From Verrucomicrobiota bacterium (GTDB lineage Bacteria; Verrucomicrobiota; Verrucomicrobiia; Limisphaerales; JACRJZ01): 64,000 nt of DNA. The notes under the pieces were generated by a model. It was not told the origin of the DNA and did not search any database. It saw only the letters and a list, made by a program, of their open reading frames with translations. The stretch lies in NCBI GenBank assembly GCA_016219875.1, contig JACRJZ010000148.1:1-64000 (forward strand). The letters are read 5' to 3'. Shown one piece after another: positions 53,989-62,217 of this stretch (position 1 is its first letter; every line of letters starts with the position of its first letter). A program made the translations under genes and the position numbers.

Positions 53989-54504
53989 CCGGCGCGGCCC
54001 GCTTCAACCCGCGATCGCAAATCTCCCCACGAACCTCGTGCCTGCAGCGCGGGTAAGGGGGAGGTTCAGCCCGGATTTTTCATGCCGCCCACTATTGGAG
54101 GGAAACCCGTCCTTGTCTCGCCGTCCTTGTAGCGCAGGCTTTCCAGCCTGCCGTAGCGCCGGTTTTCCAACCGGCGAAACGTGCGAATAGAGCGGGTAGC
54201 GGAATACTCCCATCGCCTCTCAACTTGGCCCGCGTTGCCGACCGGAAAGTCGGCGCTACGGCAGGCTCGAAAGCCTGCGCTACGACAAGCCGAGTGAAAC
54301 AGCCGGGGGCCGGAGCCCAAGGCGCGAATCGGTTCGGAGCATTCTCGCGGGGGAAACTGGTTCTGACGCCTCCCTCCGGCCCAGGGACCACGGGGCTGGA
54401 CGCGCGGGTGCTTCCAGCAACGCCCGGGCAGGCGTGCGCCCCAACTCCGGAGCTCGGTTTGAAATCATTTGCCCGCTTCCGGCTCCCGGCTTACGGGTAG
54501 GCGA
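53989..54504. repeat. Intergenic region with near-perfect 32-bp inverted repeat
   Basis: There is no gene. Arms 54129-54160 (GTAGCGCAGGCTTTCCAGCC...) and 54252-54283 are complementary over 32 bp with one mismatch. Each arm is also an internal hairpin. Between the arms are TTTTCCAACCGGCG and GCCGACCGGAAAGTCGGC units. It is the best-preserved member of the TAGCGCAGGC family in the window. 54290-54504 shows nothing else that I can support. Confidence 0.85.
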
Positions 54505-55593
54505 ATGAGTTCAGTGAACGGCAAAAGGCCCTGCCTGGGTGAATTGGCCGCTGCCGGCGCGCCTCCGCCCGCCGGCCTGCGTCCCCCGCCCCCGTGCGAT
54601 TACGCGGAGGCCGCCGTGTGGGAGGCGCTCGGCGGGGGATGGCAGTGCTTGCACGGCTGCTTCTGCCAGTGCGGCGTGAGCATTGAGTGGCACGAATTCA
54701 CTTGCGCCGAACCGCGCGACTGGGCGCGGAGTTTCCATCCGGACAGCGTCGAGTTGTGTTTCAACCTCTCCGGCCACGCGCGGATTTCCGCCGGGCCGGA
54801 CTCCGCGCTGTTTGGCCCCATGACGACCGGCTGCTACTTCGCGGGCCAAGGCGCGCTCGCGGCGTGGCGTTTGCCGGGCGAGCGGCACGAGTTTCTGACG
54901 GTCGAGTTCGCGCGCGATTTTCTGGAGCGGCACCTCCAGGGCTGCGAGCTGGCGTTGGACGCCGTGCTCCGCCGCGCCTTGCGACCGGAGAGCCACGGAC
55001 GCTCCATTTCGGAGGTCGAGCGTCTGACGCCGGCGTTGCGCAAGGCAGTCGAGGGAATGCGGCAGCCACCGGTGTCCGGCGCGGCACAGCACTTGTGGTA
55101 TCAAGGCAAGGCGCTGGAATTGATGGCGCAGTTCTTTTTCCAGGCCGGTCCCGCCACCGCGCAAGCCAGCCCGCTGCAACGCCTCGTGGCCCGCGACCGT
55201 GTGGAGCGGGCCATCCAGATTCTCAGCGGGCGACTGGCGGAGCCGCCGTCGCTGGAAGACCTCGGTCGCGAAGTCGGCTGCAGCCCGTATCACTTGAGCC
55301 GGACGTTCTCGCGGGAGATGGGGCTGACGATCCCGCAATACCTCCGGCAAATCCGCATGGAGCGCGCGGCGGAGATGCTCAAGTCCGGCCAGTTCAACGT
55401 GACGGAAGCCGCGCTGGAGGTGGGCTATTCGAGCTTAAGCCACTTCAGCCACGCCTTCCGCGAAACGATGGGCTGCTGTCCGGGGCTGTATCCGCTGAAC
55501 GGCGCGCCGGCGTTTCGGCCGTTGCCGCCGACGGCGGCCGGCGGGGCGCAATCTGCCGCTAAAACTTCGCAACGCACCGGCAGCAAGGCGTGA
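54505..55593 (+). CDS. AraC-family transcriptional regulator
   Basis: This 362-residue regulator carries at its C-terminus (about 230-330) the double helix-turn-helix of AraC/XylS proteins: LEDLGREVGCSPYHLSRTFS, MGLTIPQYLRQIRMERAAEML and VTEAALEVGYSSLSHFSHAF with the conserved second-HTH signature. The N-terminal 200 residues would bind a ligand but match no motif that I know; they include several cysteines (HGCFCQCG). It precedes an outer-membrane protein gene by 23 bp and may control it. The ATG at 54505 lies after repeat-rich DNA; a later start is possible because the first 45 residues are Pro/Ala-rich. Confidence 0.88.
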   Translation: MSSVNGKRPCLGELAAAGAPPPAGLRPPPPCDYAEAAVWEALGGGWQCLHGCFCQCGVSIEWHEFTCAEPRDWARSFHPDSVELCFNLSGHARISAGPDSALFGPMTTGCYFAGQGALAAWRLPGERHEFLTVEFARDFLERHLQGCELALDAVLRRALRPESHGRSISEVERLTPALRKAVEGMRQPPVSGAAQHLWYQGKALELMAQFFFQAGPATAQASPLQRLVARDRVERAIQILSGRLAEPPSLEDLGREVGCSPYHLSRTFSREMGLTIPQYLRQIRMERAAEMLKSGQFNVTEAALEVGYSSLSHFSHAFRETMGCCPGLYPLNGAPAFRPLPPTAAGGAQSAAKTSQRTGSKA

Positions 55594-55616
55594 CGGCATC
55601 CGCTAGAATGCCGCCC

Positions 55617-56435
55617 ATGAATAGATGCAATTTGTTTTGGGCGGGCCTGATCGCCGGCTGTGTGGGTGTGAGTTCCACGCAGGCCGACGAGCGCCGCTTC
55701 ACCTACACTTACGAGCCGGAGACGCTGCCGGCGGGCGCCTTCGAGGTCGAGAACTGGATCACGCTCCGCACGCAGCGCAGCAAGGCGGCGGGCCGCGACA
55801 ACTTCAATCGCTGGGACCTCCGCCAGGAACTCGAGTATGGCGTGAGCGACCGCTACACCACGGCGCTCTACTTGAACGAACGGGCGGACAGTTACCGCGA
55901 CCCCGCGACCGGCGTGAACGAGTCGGACTTCGAGTGGAAGGGCGTCTCGTGGGAGAACCGCTTCAACGTGCTCAATCCCGCCGCGCACAAGGTCGGCCTT
56001 ACGCTCTATCTCGAAGGCCGTTACTCGGGCGAGGAAGCGGAGATCGAGCAGAAGATCATTCTCGGCCAGCGGCACGGCGCGTGGAAATGGGCGCTCAACC
56101 TCGAACACGCGACGGAGTGGGAGGACAACCTCCGCGAGACGGAAGGCGAGTTCGGCGCCAGCCTGGGCGTGGCGCGCGACCTGGGCAAGCATTGGGCCTT
56201 GGGCCTGGAGTGTCGCAACCAGACGCTCATGCCCGCCTACCGGCAGGTCGAATCGACGGCGCTCTTCCTCGGCCCCACGTTGAGCTATCGCCACGAGAAG
56301 TGGTGGGCGGCGCTGACGGTGCTGCCGCAGGTCCGCGGTTGGAACTTCGACGGCAACCCGGACGGTGACCGAAACTTTGACCTGGCCCACCAGGAGCGGC
56401 TGCAAGTGCGCTTGCTCATGGGCTTCAATTTCTGA
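55617..56435 (+). CDS. Outer-membrane beta-barrel protein
   Basis: This 272-residue exported protein has a signal peptide (MNRCNLFWAGLIAGCVG, cleavage near STQA). A run of about twelve short amphipathic strands follows (FTYTYEPETLP, YTTALYLNERADS, KVGLTLYLEGRYS, WALGLECRNQT), with LLMGFNF at the C-terminus, the terminal-Phe signature of barrel proteins. It may belong to the DUF6662-type group of Verrucomicrobia outer-membrane proteins, but I cannot verify that. The gene overlaps the cytochrome gene by one base (TGATG), so the two are translationally coupled. A link to periplasmic or outer-membrane electron transfer is possible. Confidence 0.75.
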   Translation: MNRCNLFWAGLIAGCVGVSSTQADERRFTYTYEPETLPAGAFEVENWITLRTQRSKAAGRDNFNRWDLRQELEYGVSDRYTTALYLNERADSYRDPATGVNESDFEWKGVSWENRFNVLNPAAHKVGLTLYLEGRYSGEEAEIEQKIILGQRHGAWKWALNLEHATEWEDNLRETEGEFGASLGVARDLGKHWALGLECRNQTLMPAYRQVESTALFLGPTLSYRHEKWWAALTVLPQVRGWNFDGNPDGDRNFDLAHQERLQVRLLMGFNF

Positions 56436-56719
56436 TGCGCTGTTTGTTCGTGCTGTGTTGGGGCGTGCTCGCGGCGGCCTCGGTTGCCGCGAGCGCGCCT
56501 GACCTCTCCGAGAAGGAGCAGACTGCGGCGCGCAAGCTCTACGTGGCCAAGTGCGCCAAGTGCCACCGGTTCTACGAGCCGACGAATTACACCGAACCCA
56601 ACTGGCAGGCGTGGATGGGGAAGATGAGCCGCAAATCCAAGCTCAAGCCGGAGCAGGAGAACCTGCTGACGCGGTTTCTGAACGCGTATCGGGCCGGGCA
56701 AGTGTCCGCGCCGAGGTAG
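56435..56719 (+). CDS. Small exported c-type cytochrome
   Basis: This 94-residue protein has a signal peptide (MRCLFVLCWGVLAAASVAAS) and one heme-binding motif CAKCH (about residues 40-44), followed by Trp/Met-rich sequence (WQAWMGKMSRKSKLKP) that can supply the distal Met ligand. The mature part of about 70 residues is in the range of class I cytochromes and of diheme-type remnants. It would carry electrons in the periplasm. It is coupled by a TGATG overlap to the barrel protein upstream. Confidence 0.85.
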   Translation: MRCLFVLCWGVLAAASVAASAPDLSEKEQTAARKLYVAKCAKCHRFYEPTNYTEPNWQAWMGKMSRKSKLKPEQENLLTRFLNAYRAGQVSAPR

Positions 56720-56722
56720 CCC

Positions 56723-57952
56723 TCACTCCGAAACTTCCTCCACCAACACACTGGTCGGACGGGCGCGTTTGCCGAACTTGATCTCCGGCACCAGCATGAG
56801 CGTGGACGCCATGATCAGCCCCACGCTGATGAGCGCCATCGTCGCCAGCGGCAGCCGCGTCACGACCGAAAACGCCACCACCGGCGCCAGCACCCCGCGC
56901 ACGCCCGTCAGGAAGGTGTGGACGCTCATGTAGTCGGCCACGCGTTCCGGGGGGGCGAACTTCGTCACCCACAAGCTCCACGCCACGTCGCCGCCCGCCG
57001 CCGAGACGCCGTAAATCACCGCCGCCGCAACCAGGCCGAAGAGGTTGTCGCTGGTAAAAAACGTCAGCGTGCCCAGGGCGAAGCCGATGTTGAGCGTGAT
57101 GCGCAGTGAAAAGAAATTCATCCGGTCGAAGAGCCGACCCCAGATCGGACTCAACACCAGCCGCGCAGCGTTGGGAATCACGCCGGTCAGCAACGCAATC
57201 GTCCCGACGGTGAGGCCGAGATCGTATTTCGGATTGGCCAGGTACTCGATGCGCAGCGGCAGCATCATGAGGTTGGCGAAGCCCATCAACATCCAGCAGA
57301 TCAGCGTCCGCCGGAACAGCGCGTCCTCGCGCACAAAGCGCATCCCGCGCAACGGATGCGCGCCGCCGTCGGCCACCAGCGGACGCGACGGACACCGCGC
57401 CAGCAGCCAGCCGCCGCCGGCCAACGCCAGCGCGAAGACCGCCAGCAGCCACGGGAAATGGCCCAGGTCCCGCGACAACGCCTCGCCCGCCAGCTTGCTG
57501 AAGACCGCCGCCGTCGCGATGCGGATCATGAAGGCGCGCGAGAAGAGCCGGCCCCGCTCGTGGTCCGGGTAGTTCTCCTGGTACATCTGCGTGAGCAAGG
57601 GAATGACCGACGCCGACACCGCCGCGCCAAGGACCGCGCCAGCCACATAGACCGGCAGCACGGGGAACAAGGCGGCGACGAGCACCGCCCCCGCGCCCAC
57701 CCACCGCGCGCGCGCCGCCGCCCGCGCGGCCGGCCATTGCAGGCGGGACACGAAGTACACGACGAGCGGGGACAACAACAAACCGAAACTGCCGCCGGCG
57801 GCGACCAGGGCCTTGGGGATCGGGTCCGCGTTGAACCAGCGCACCGCGATGAGCAGAAGGAACGTGCCGCTGGCCGTCTCGAGAATGCCGGCCGAGAGCG
57901 CCCGCCAGCGCTCGTAGCGGTAAGTGATCAGCCTGCGGTCGAGGTCAGCCAT
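56723..57952 (-). CDS. MFS transporter
   Basis: This 409-residue protein has about twelve transmembrane helices, the size of the major facilitator superfamily. The cytoplasmic loop motif between helices 2 and 3 is weak. VIPLLTQMYQENYPDHERGR and GRLFDRMNFFSLR match the repeated basic-loop patterns of the family. The substrate is unknown. The start is set at MADLDRRLITYRY, because the 20-residue open stretch upstream is repeat-adjacent; MLPTILVAMAD (57976) is an alternative. The gene ends 3 bp from the cytochrome gene end, so they converge tightly. Confidence 0.88.
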   Translation of the reverse strand: MADLDRRLITYRYERWRALSAGILETASGTFLLLIAVRWFNADPIPKALVAAGGSFGLLLSPLVVYFVSRLQWPAARAAARARWVGAGAVLVAALFPVLPVYVAGAVLGAAVSASVIPLLTQMYQENYPDHERGRLFSRAFMIRIATAAVFSKLAGEALSRDLGHFPWLLAVFALALAGGGWLLARCPSRPLVADGGAHPLRGMRFVREDALFRRTLICWMLMGFANLMMLPLRIEYLANPKYDLGLTVGTIALLTGVIPNAARLVLSPIWGRLFDRMNFFSLRITLNIGFALGTLTFFTSDNLFGLVAAAVIYGVSAAGGDVAWSLWVTKFAPPERVADYMSVHTFLTGVRGVLAPVVAFSVVTRLPLATMALISVGLIMASTLMLVPEIKFGKRARPTSVLVEEVSE

Positions 57953-58293
57953 CGCAACAAGAATCGTCGGCAGCATACAGACGGACGCCGCCAAGCTGCA
58001 AAGAACAAACAAAGGGCCCCGGAGTGGTCCAAGGCTACGTTCAACTCGGAGTGGTGCTTCGAAACCCTCATCCTGGCCCTCTCCCGTCCGACGGGAGAGG
58101 GAACGCGCGGCACGTCTTCGACGAAACCAGCGCTTGTCTCGTCACACCGCGTGACTTGGTCCTCCCTCTCCCATCGGATGGGAGAGGGCTGGGGTGAGGG
58201 GAAACCACCCATGCTCGCACCGACGTCGTGGAGTTCAGAGCGGCCTTGGGTGTGTTCCGAGAGTGTCGTGGTTCCGCTGGTGCGCCGTGCGAA
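57953..58293. repeat. Intergenic CCCTCTCCC-type repeat element
   Basis: There is no gene. 58065-58200 is bounded by CCCTCA and GGGTGAGGG and holds two 25-bp hairpins (58077-58101, 58164-58188) of the CCCTCTCCCGTCCGACGGGA type. It is the same family as at 37277-37423; the middle parts differ. Flanking sequence at 57960-58060 and 58205-58290 contains nothing further that I can support. Confidence 0.8.
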
Positions 58294-61200
58294 CTACATC
58301 GCCAGCAGGAGTTTCTTGATCTCGTTGAGCCGCGCCTTGGGCTGCTTCTTGAGCAGCCGCGGAAATTTGCCGCCGACCATCAGCAGGTCGTTGTGCCGCG
58401 TGAGCATCAGCTTGTCGTCCTTGGTTTCGATGAGCGTCACGGCTTTATCCGCCGCCAGCAGTTTGAGTTCGGTCACGGCCAGCAGCAGTTCGACCGCCTC
58501 CGGCGTCGGCCCGAAGCGGTCCCGCAACTCGTCTTGCAGCGCCGTCAGCGTGGCTTTGTCCGTGGCCTGCGCCAGCTTGCGGTAAACCTCAATCCGCTGG
58601 ACCGGCTCCCGGATGTAGTCGAAGGGCACGTAGGCGGGCGCCTTGGGAAATGCGGAATGCGGAGTGCGGAATGCGGAATCCTCTTCTCCCGCGTCAGGAG
58701 GTTCTTCGTCCGCGTAGCTCCACGTCTCCCGCGGCACGACGATGTCAAGTTCCGCCAGCGGGTCCGCGCGCGCGCCCAACTTTGAACTTTGAACTTTGAA
58801 CTTTGAACTCTCTTCCGCCGGATTCATCGCCAGGAAATCCAGCCTGAGCTGGACCTCAATCCGCGGCTTGACCCGTTCGCCTTTGAGCGCCGCGACGCTC
58901 TGCTTGAGCAACTGGCAGTACAGCTCGAACCCCACTGCCGTGATGTGGCCGCTTTGCGCCGCGCCGAGCAGGTTGCCCGCGCCGCGGATTTCCAAGTCGC
59001 GCATGGCAATCTTGAAGCCGCTGCCCAGCGACGAGTACTGGCGGAGGGCGCTGATGCGCTTGCGAGCGTCGGTGAGCAGGCGGGCGTGGCGCGGGATGAG
59101 CAGGTAGGCGTAGGCTTGGTGCTTGTAGCGGCCCACCCGCCCGCGCAATTGGTAGAGGTCGCTCAGCCCGAAGCGGTCCGCGCGATCGATGATGATCGTG
59201 TTGGCGTTCGGGATGTCGAGGCCGCTCTCGATGATCGTGGTGGAGAGCAGCACGTCCGCTTCGCCGTTCACGAACTTCGTCATCACTTCCTCCAACTCGT
59301 CCGCGTGCATCTGGCCGTGGCCGACCACAAGGCGGGCGTCGGGCACCAACGCGCGCAGTTTGTCCGCCATCAGGTCGATGGTCAGAACGCGGTTGTGCAG
59401 GAAGAAGACCTGCCCGCCGCGGTTCAATTCATGAATGATGGCGTCGCGGATCACGCGCTCGTCGTACTCGGCGACGATGGTTTCCACCGGCAACCGGTCG
59501 TGCGGCGGCGTCTGGATGGTGCTCATGTCGCGCGCGCCGACCAGCGCCAGGTAGAGCGTGCGCGGGATCGGCGTGGCGCTGAGCGTGAGCACATCGACGA
59601 GCCGGCGCAGTTGCTTGAACTTCTCCTTGTGCTGCACGCCGAACCGTTGTTCCTCGTCGATCACCACCAGGCCGAGGTCTTTGAACACGATGTCCCGCTG
59701 CACCAGCCGGTGCGTGCCGACGACGATGTCCACCGAACCGGCGGCCAAGCCGCGCACCACGGCCTGTTGAGCGCGGCGGGTGCGGAAGCGGGACAACAGT
59801 TCGATCTTCACCGGATAATCCGCCATGCGCTCGCGGAAGGTGTTGAAGTGCTGCTGGGCCAGGACGGTGGTGGGCACGAGCACGGCCACCTGGCGTCCGT
59901 CCAGGACGGCCTTGAACGCAGCGCGGATGGCCACTTCGGTCTTGCCGAAGCCCACGTCGCCGCAAATCAGCCGGTCCATCGGCTTGGGCCTTTCCATGTC
60001 GGCTTTGGTGTCGGCGATGGCGCGCCACTGGTCCGGCGTTTCTTCGTAGATGAACGCGCCCTCGAACTCCCGCTGCCACGGCGCATCGGCCTGGAAGGCG
60101 TGGCCTGCTTGCGTCTCGCGCGCGGCCTGGATGGCCAACATCTCGCCGGCGAGGTCGCGCACGGCGCGTTCGGCCTGCTGCTTGGTCTTGGCCCAGCGCG
60201 CGCCGCCAAGCACGTTGAGCGGCGGACGCGCCTTGCCCGCGCCGACGTACTTGCTGACGAGGTGCGACTCCGTGACCGGCACGTAGAGTTTCGGCGCCGG
60301 CTGGTCCGGCTCGCGCGGGGCGTATTCGATGACGAGGCACTCCTCGCCATCGTCTTGCGGCAGTGGGCCGGAGTCCGCCCCGCTTTCCCGCTTCCACCTC
60401 GCGATGCCCGGCATCGGCTGCAGACCTTGGTAGCGCCCGATGCCGTGCTGCAGATGCACCACGTAATCGCCTTCCTCCAGTTCCGTGAAGTCAATGTCCA
60501 GCGCGGAGCGGACGGCGAGGGCATGAGGCGATTTCAGCCGGCGCGGACGCTGGATGCGATACCGCCCGAAGATTTCGGCGTCGGTCACGACCACCAGTTT
60601 GGCCTCTTCAAACAGGAAGCCGCGGGACAGCGTGCCAAGGTGGGTCCAATGTCCAATGTCCAATGTCCAATGTGGCGCGCGTTCGGCCGACTTTAGACTT
60701 TGGACTTTGGGCTTTGGACTTTCCGCACTCAACCCGTACTCCTCCCAAATCTCCCCGAACCGCTGGCGCTCACCGTCGTTGTTGCAGAAGACATGGACCG
60801 CGAAGCCCTGCCGCAGCCAGCGATGAAGCTGCCCGAAGAATTCGCGCCGCTGCGCCTCCGCCACCGCCAGGTCTGGCGCGCGTTGGGCCAGTGGGCGAAA
60901 GGCCTCGAGGGAAGTGAAGTGGAGTTCCGAGGTCGTGGCGGGGGGCGAAGCTGAGAGTTCAGGGCCAATGCCCAAACCGTCGCAGCCGACGTGAGGAGGC
61001 TCTGTTTCCTTTGGCTGATCTCCGATCTCTGACCTCTGGCCTCTGAACAGAGCCTCCTCACGTCGGCTGCGACGGGATTGTGAAACCGCCTCTGAAGTCT
61101 CAGCTTCCTGCATCCGCACCGTCGTCATTCCCGTCGCGGCCATGTCATCTTGAAACGTCTCCCAGCCCACGAAGAACGGGTCGCCCGGTGGGACTTGCGC

Positions 61201-62217
61201 CGCGTACTTCGCCGCGTGTTCGTCGAGCAACGCCGGCTCGCAGAGCAGGAAGACGGTTTCGCGCGGCAGATAGTCCAGCAGCGTGCCGAGCGCCGCGCCG
61301 TTCGGCGTTTCGAGTTTCGGGTTTCGAGTTTCGAGTTCTCCGCCCTGTCTTCCGCCTGCCGCCTGCCGCATTTGCTTCAGCAAGCCGAGTTCGCCGGAGG
61401 GCGGCAGCGTCACGCGCTCAATGGCTTCGCGGGAAAGCTGCGTCGCCGGATCGAACTGCCGCAGCGATTCCAGTTCGTCCCCGAAAAACTCCAGCCGCAC
61501 CGGCCACGGACTGGTGGGCGGAAAGACATCGACAATGCCTCCGCGCAACGCGAGTTCGCCCTTCTTGCTGACCTGGATTTCCGGCTCGTAACCCTGCTCT
61601 TCCAGCCATTCGATCAAGTCGAGCGGATTCAGGCGGTCCCCGCGCGCCAACGTGCGAAGGCGTTCGCGCAAGGCCGCCGGCACGAACGTCCGCTGCATCA
61701 GCGCCGTGACCGCGGTGACGATGACTTTGGACTTTGGACTTTGGACTTTGGACTCTGTGGACTCCTCACTCAACGCCACCAACGTCTCAAGCCGTTCGCT
61801 GATGACGTCGGCGTGGGGCAACTTGCTCTCGTGCGGCAGGACTTCCCATGCCGGATAGAAGAGAGGTCGAGGGCCGAGGGGCGAGCGTCGAGGGCCACCC
61901 GCATCCAGCGCCAGGCCGCGGGCGTCCGGCTCTCGACCCTCGACTCTCGGCTCTCGACTCTCCCCCAGCCACGTCTCCAAGTCCTGCTGCACGGATTCCT
62001 GGGTCTTGAGGCCGTCGGTGACGATCACGAGCGGGTGCTGCGGAGAGAGCCGTTGCAGCAGCGCCGCGAGAAACACCTGGGCCGGCGAGCCGATGCCGCC
62101 AAGCGACAACACTCCCCCTTCCTCCAGTCGCCGCAGCAGGGACTGCACAGCGGGAGCCTGCTCAGCCAAAGCGAACAAGTTGTCCAACACAAGGCCCGCG
62201 GAGGCGGACGGGCGCAA
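58294..62217 (-). CDS. mfd: Transcription-repair coupling factor Mfd, with in-frame repeat insertions
   Basis: This 1,307-residue DNA translocase removes stalled RNA polymerase and recruits UvrA. Domains in order: UvrB-like N-terminal region (about 10-570), the RNA-polymerase-interacting domain (about 576-640; ELEEGDYVVHLQHGIGRY), RecG-like helicase motor with Walker A GDVGFGKT (753-760) and DEEQ (854-857), then the TRG motif region and C-terminal domain 7. The typical length is about 1,150 residues; the excess is explained by insertions encoded by repeats: residues about 83-119, 154-165, 295-304, 382-414, 499-525, 1137-1147 and 1179-1191. The motor is intact, so the gene is probably functional. 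No ATG is near the start; TTG 62217 or GTG 62190 (LDNLFAL resembles the family start) are candidates. Confidence 0.95.
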   Translation of the reverse strand: MRPSASAGLVLDNLFALAEQAPAVQSLLRRLEEGGVLSLGGIGSPAQVFLAALLQRLSPQHPLVIVTDGLKTQESVQQDLETWLGESREPRVEGREPDARGLALDAGGPRRSPLGPRPLFYPAWEVLPHESKLPHADVISERLETLVALSEESTESKVQSPKSKVIVTAVTALMQRTFVPAALRERLRTLARGDRLNPLDLIEWLEEQGYEPEIQVSKKGELALRGGIVDVFPPTSPWPVRLEFFGDELESLRQFDPATQLSREAIERVTLPPSGELGLLKQMRQAAGGRQGGELETRNPKLETPNGAALGTLLDYLPRETVFLLCEPALLDEHAAKYAAQVPPGDPFFVGWETFQDDMAATGMTTVRMQEAETSEAVSQSRRSRREEALFRGQRSEIGDQPKETEPPHVGCDGLGIGPELSASPPATTSELHFTSLEAFRPLAQRAPDLAVAEAQRREFFGQLHRWLRQGFAVHVFCNNDGERQRFGEIWEEYGLSAESPKPKVQSLKSAERAPHWTLDIGHWTHLGTLSRGFLFEEAKLVVVTDAEIFGRYRIQRPRRLKSPHALAVRSALDIDFTELEEGDYVVHLQHGIGRYQGLQPMPGIARWKRESGADSGPLPQDDGEECLVIEYAPREPDQPAPKLYVPVTESHLVSKYVGAGKARPPLNVLGGARWAKTKQQAERAVRDLAGEMLAIQAARETQAGHAFQADAPWQREFEGAFIYEETPDQWRAIADTKADMERPKPMDRLICGDVGFGKTEVAIRAAFKAVLDGRQVAVLVPTTVLAQQHFNTFRERMADYPVKIELLSRFRTRRAQQAVVRGLAAGSVDIVVGTHRLVQRDIVFKDLGLVVIDEEQRFGVQHKEKFKQLRRLVDVLTLSATPIPRTLYLALVGARDMSTIQTPPHDRLPVETIVAEYDERVIRDAIIHELNRGGQVFFLHNRVLTIDLMADKLRALVPDARLVVGHGQMHADELEEVMTKFVNGEADVLLSTTIIESGLDIPNANTIIIDRADRFGLSDLYQLRGRVGRYKHQAYAYLLIPRHARLLTDARKRISALRQYSSLGSGFKIAMRDLEIRGAGNLLGAAQSGHITAVGFELYCQLLKQSVAALKGERVKPRIEVQLRLDFLAMNPAEESSKFKVQSSKLGARADPLAELDIVVPRETWSYADEEPPDAGEEDSAFRTPHSAFPKAPAYVPFDYIREPVQRIEVYRKLAQATDKATLTALQDELRDRFGPTPEAVELLLAVTELKLLAADKAVTLIETKDDKLMLTRHNDLLMVGGKFPRLLKKQPKARLNEIKKLLLAM
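58647..58681. repeat. 7-bp array GGAATGC inside mfd
   Basis: Five units of GGAATGC/GGAGTGC (58647-58681) encode EDSAFRTPHSAFPK on the minus strand, just before the C-terminal domain. The same unit occurs between genes at 36991-37011. Confidence 0.9.
58778..58808. repeat. 7-bp array AACTTTG inside mfd
   Basis: Four perfect AACTTTG units plus a partial unit (58778-58808) encode ESSKFKVQSSKLGA in the C-terminal part of Mfd, between conserved segments ending LAMNPAE and starting DPLAELD. Confidence 0.9.
60645..60723. repeat. Two adjacent 7-bp arrays inside mfd (TCCAATG and GACTTTG)
   Basis: TCCAATG is repeated four times at 60645-60672. GACTTTG (five units, some varied) follows at 60689-60723. 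Together they encode about 27 residues including SPKPKVQSLKS and HWTLDIGHWT, just before the conserved LGTLSRGFLF segment. Confidence 0.92.
60978..61074. repeat. 97-bp palindromic element in frame within mfd
   Basis: Arms 60978-61006 and 61046-61074 are perfect 29-nt reverse complements. The 39-bp loop is a degenerate 7-bp array (CAGAGGC, CAGAGGT, CAGAGAT, CGGAGAT on the minus strand). The element is translated as about 33 residues including SRREEALFRGQRSEIG. It is the same family as 4118-4196. Confidence 0.95.
61307..61334. repeat. 7-bp array GTTTCGA inside mfd
   Basis: Four units (GTTTCGA, GTTTCGG, GTTTCGA, GTTTCGA) encode ELETRNPKLET. A shorter CCGCCTG-type repeat lies directly to the right (61351-61368), encoding AAGGRQGG. 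Confidence 0.9.
61723..61757. repeat. 7-bp array GACTTTG inside mfd
   Basis: There are four perfect GACTTTG units and one GACTCTG unit (61723-61757). They encode ESKVQSPKSKV between conserved Mfd segments LVALSEES and VTAVTALMQ. Confidence 0.93.
61861..61971. repeat. Inverted arrays (TCGAGGG / CCCTCGA) inside mfd
   Basis: TCGAGGGCCGAGGGGCGAG at 61867-61885 and CTCTCGACCCTCGACTCTCG at 61930-61949 are imperfectly complementary arrays with units of about 7 bp. They encode the Arg/Glu/Pro-rich insertion at residues 83-119, directly before the conserved LFYPAWEVLPHE motif. Confidence 0.82.

Noticed and set aside
58294..62217. Frameshifted or dead mfd because of the many insertions
   Set aside because: The frame is continuous over 1,307 codons and all motor motifs are intact, so the insertions look tolerated rather than inactivating.
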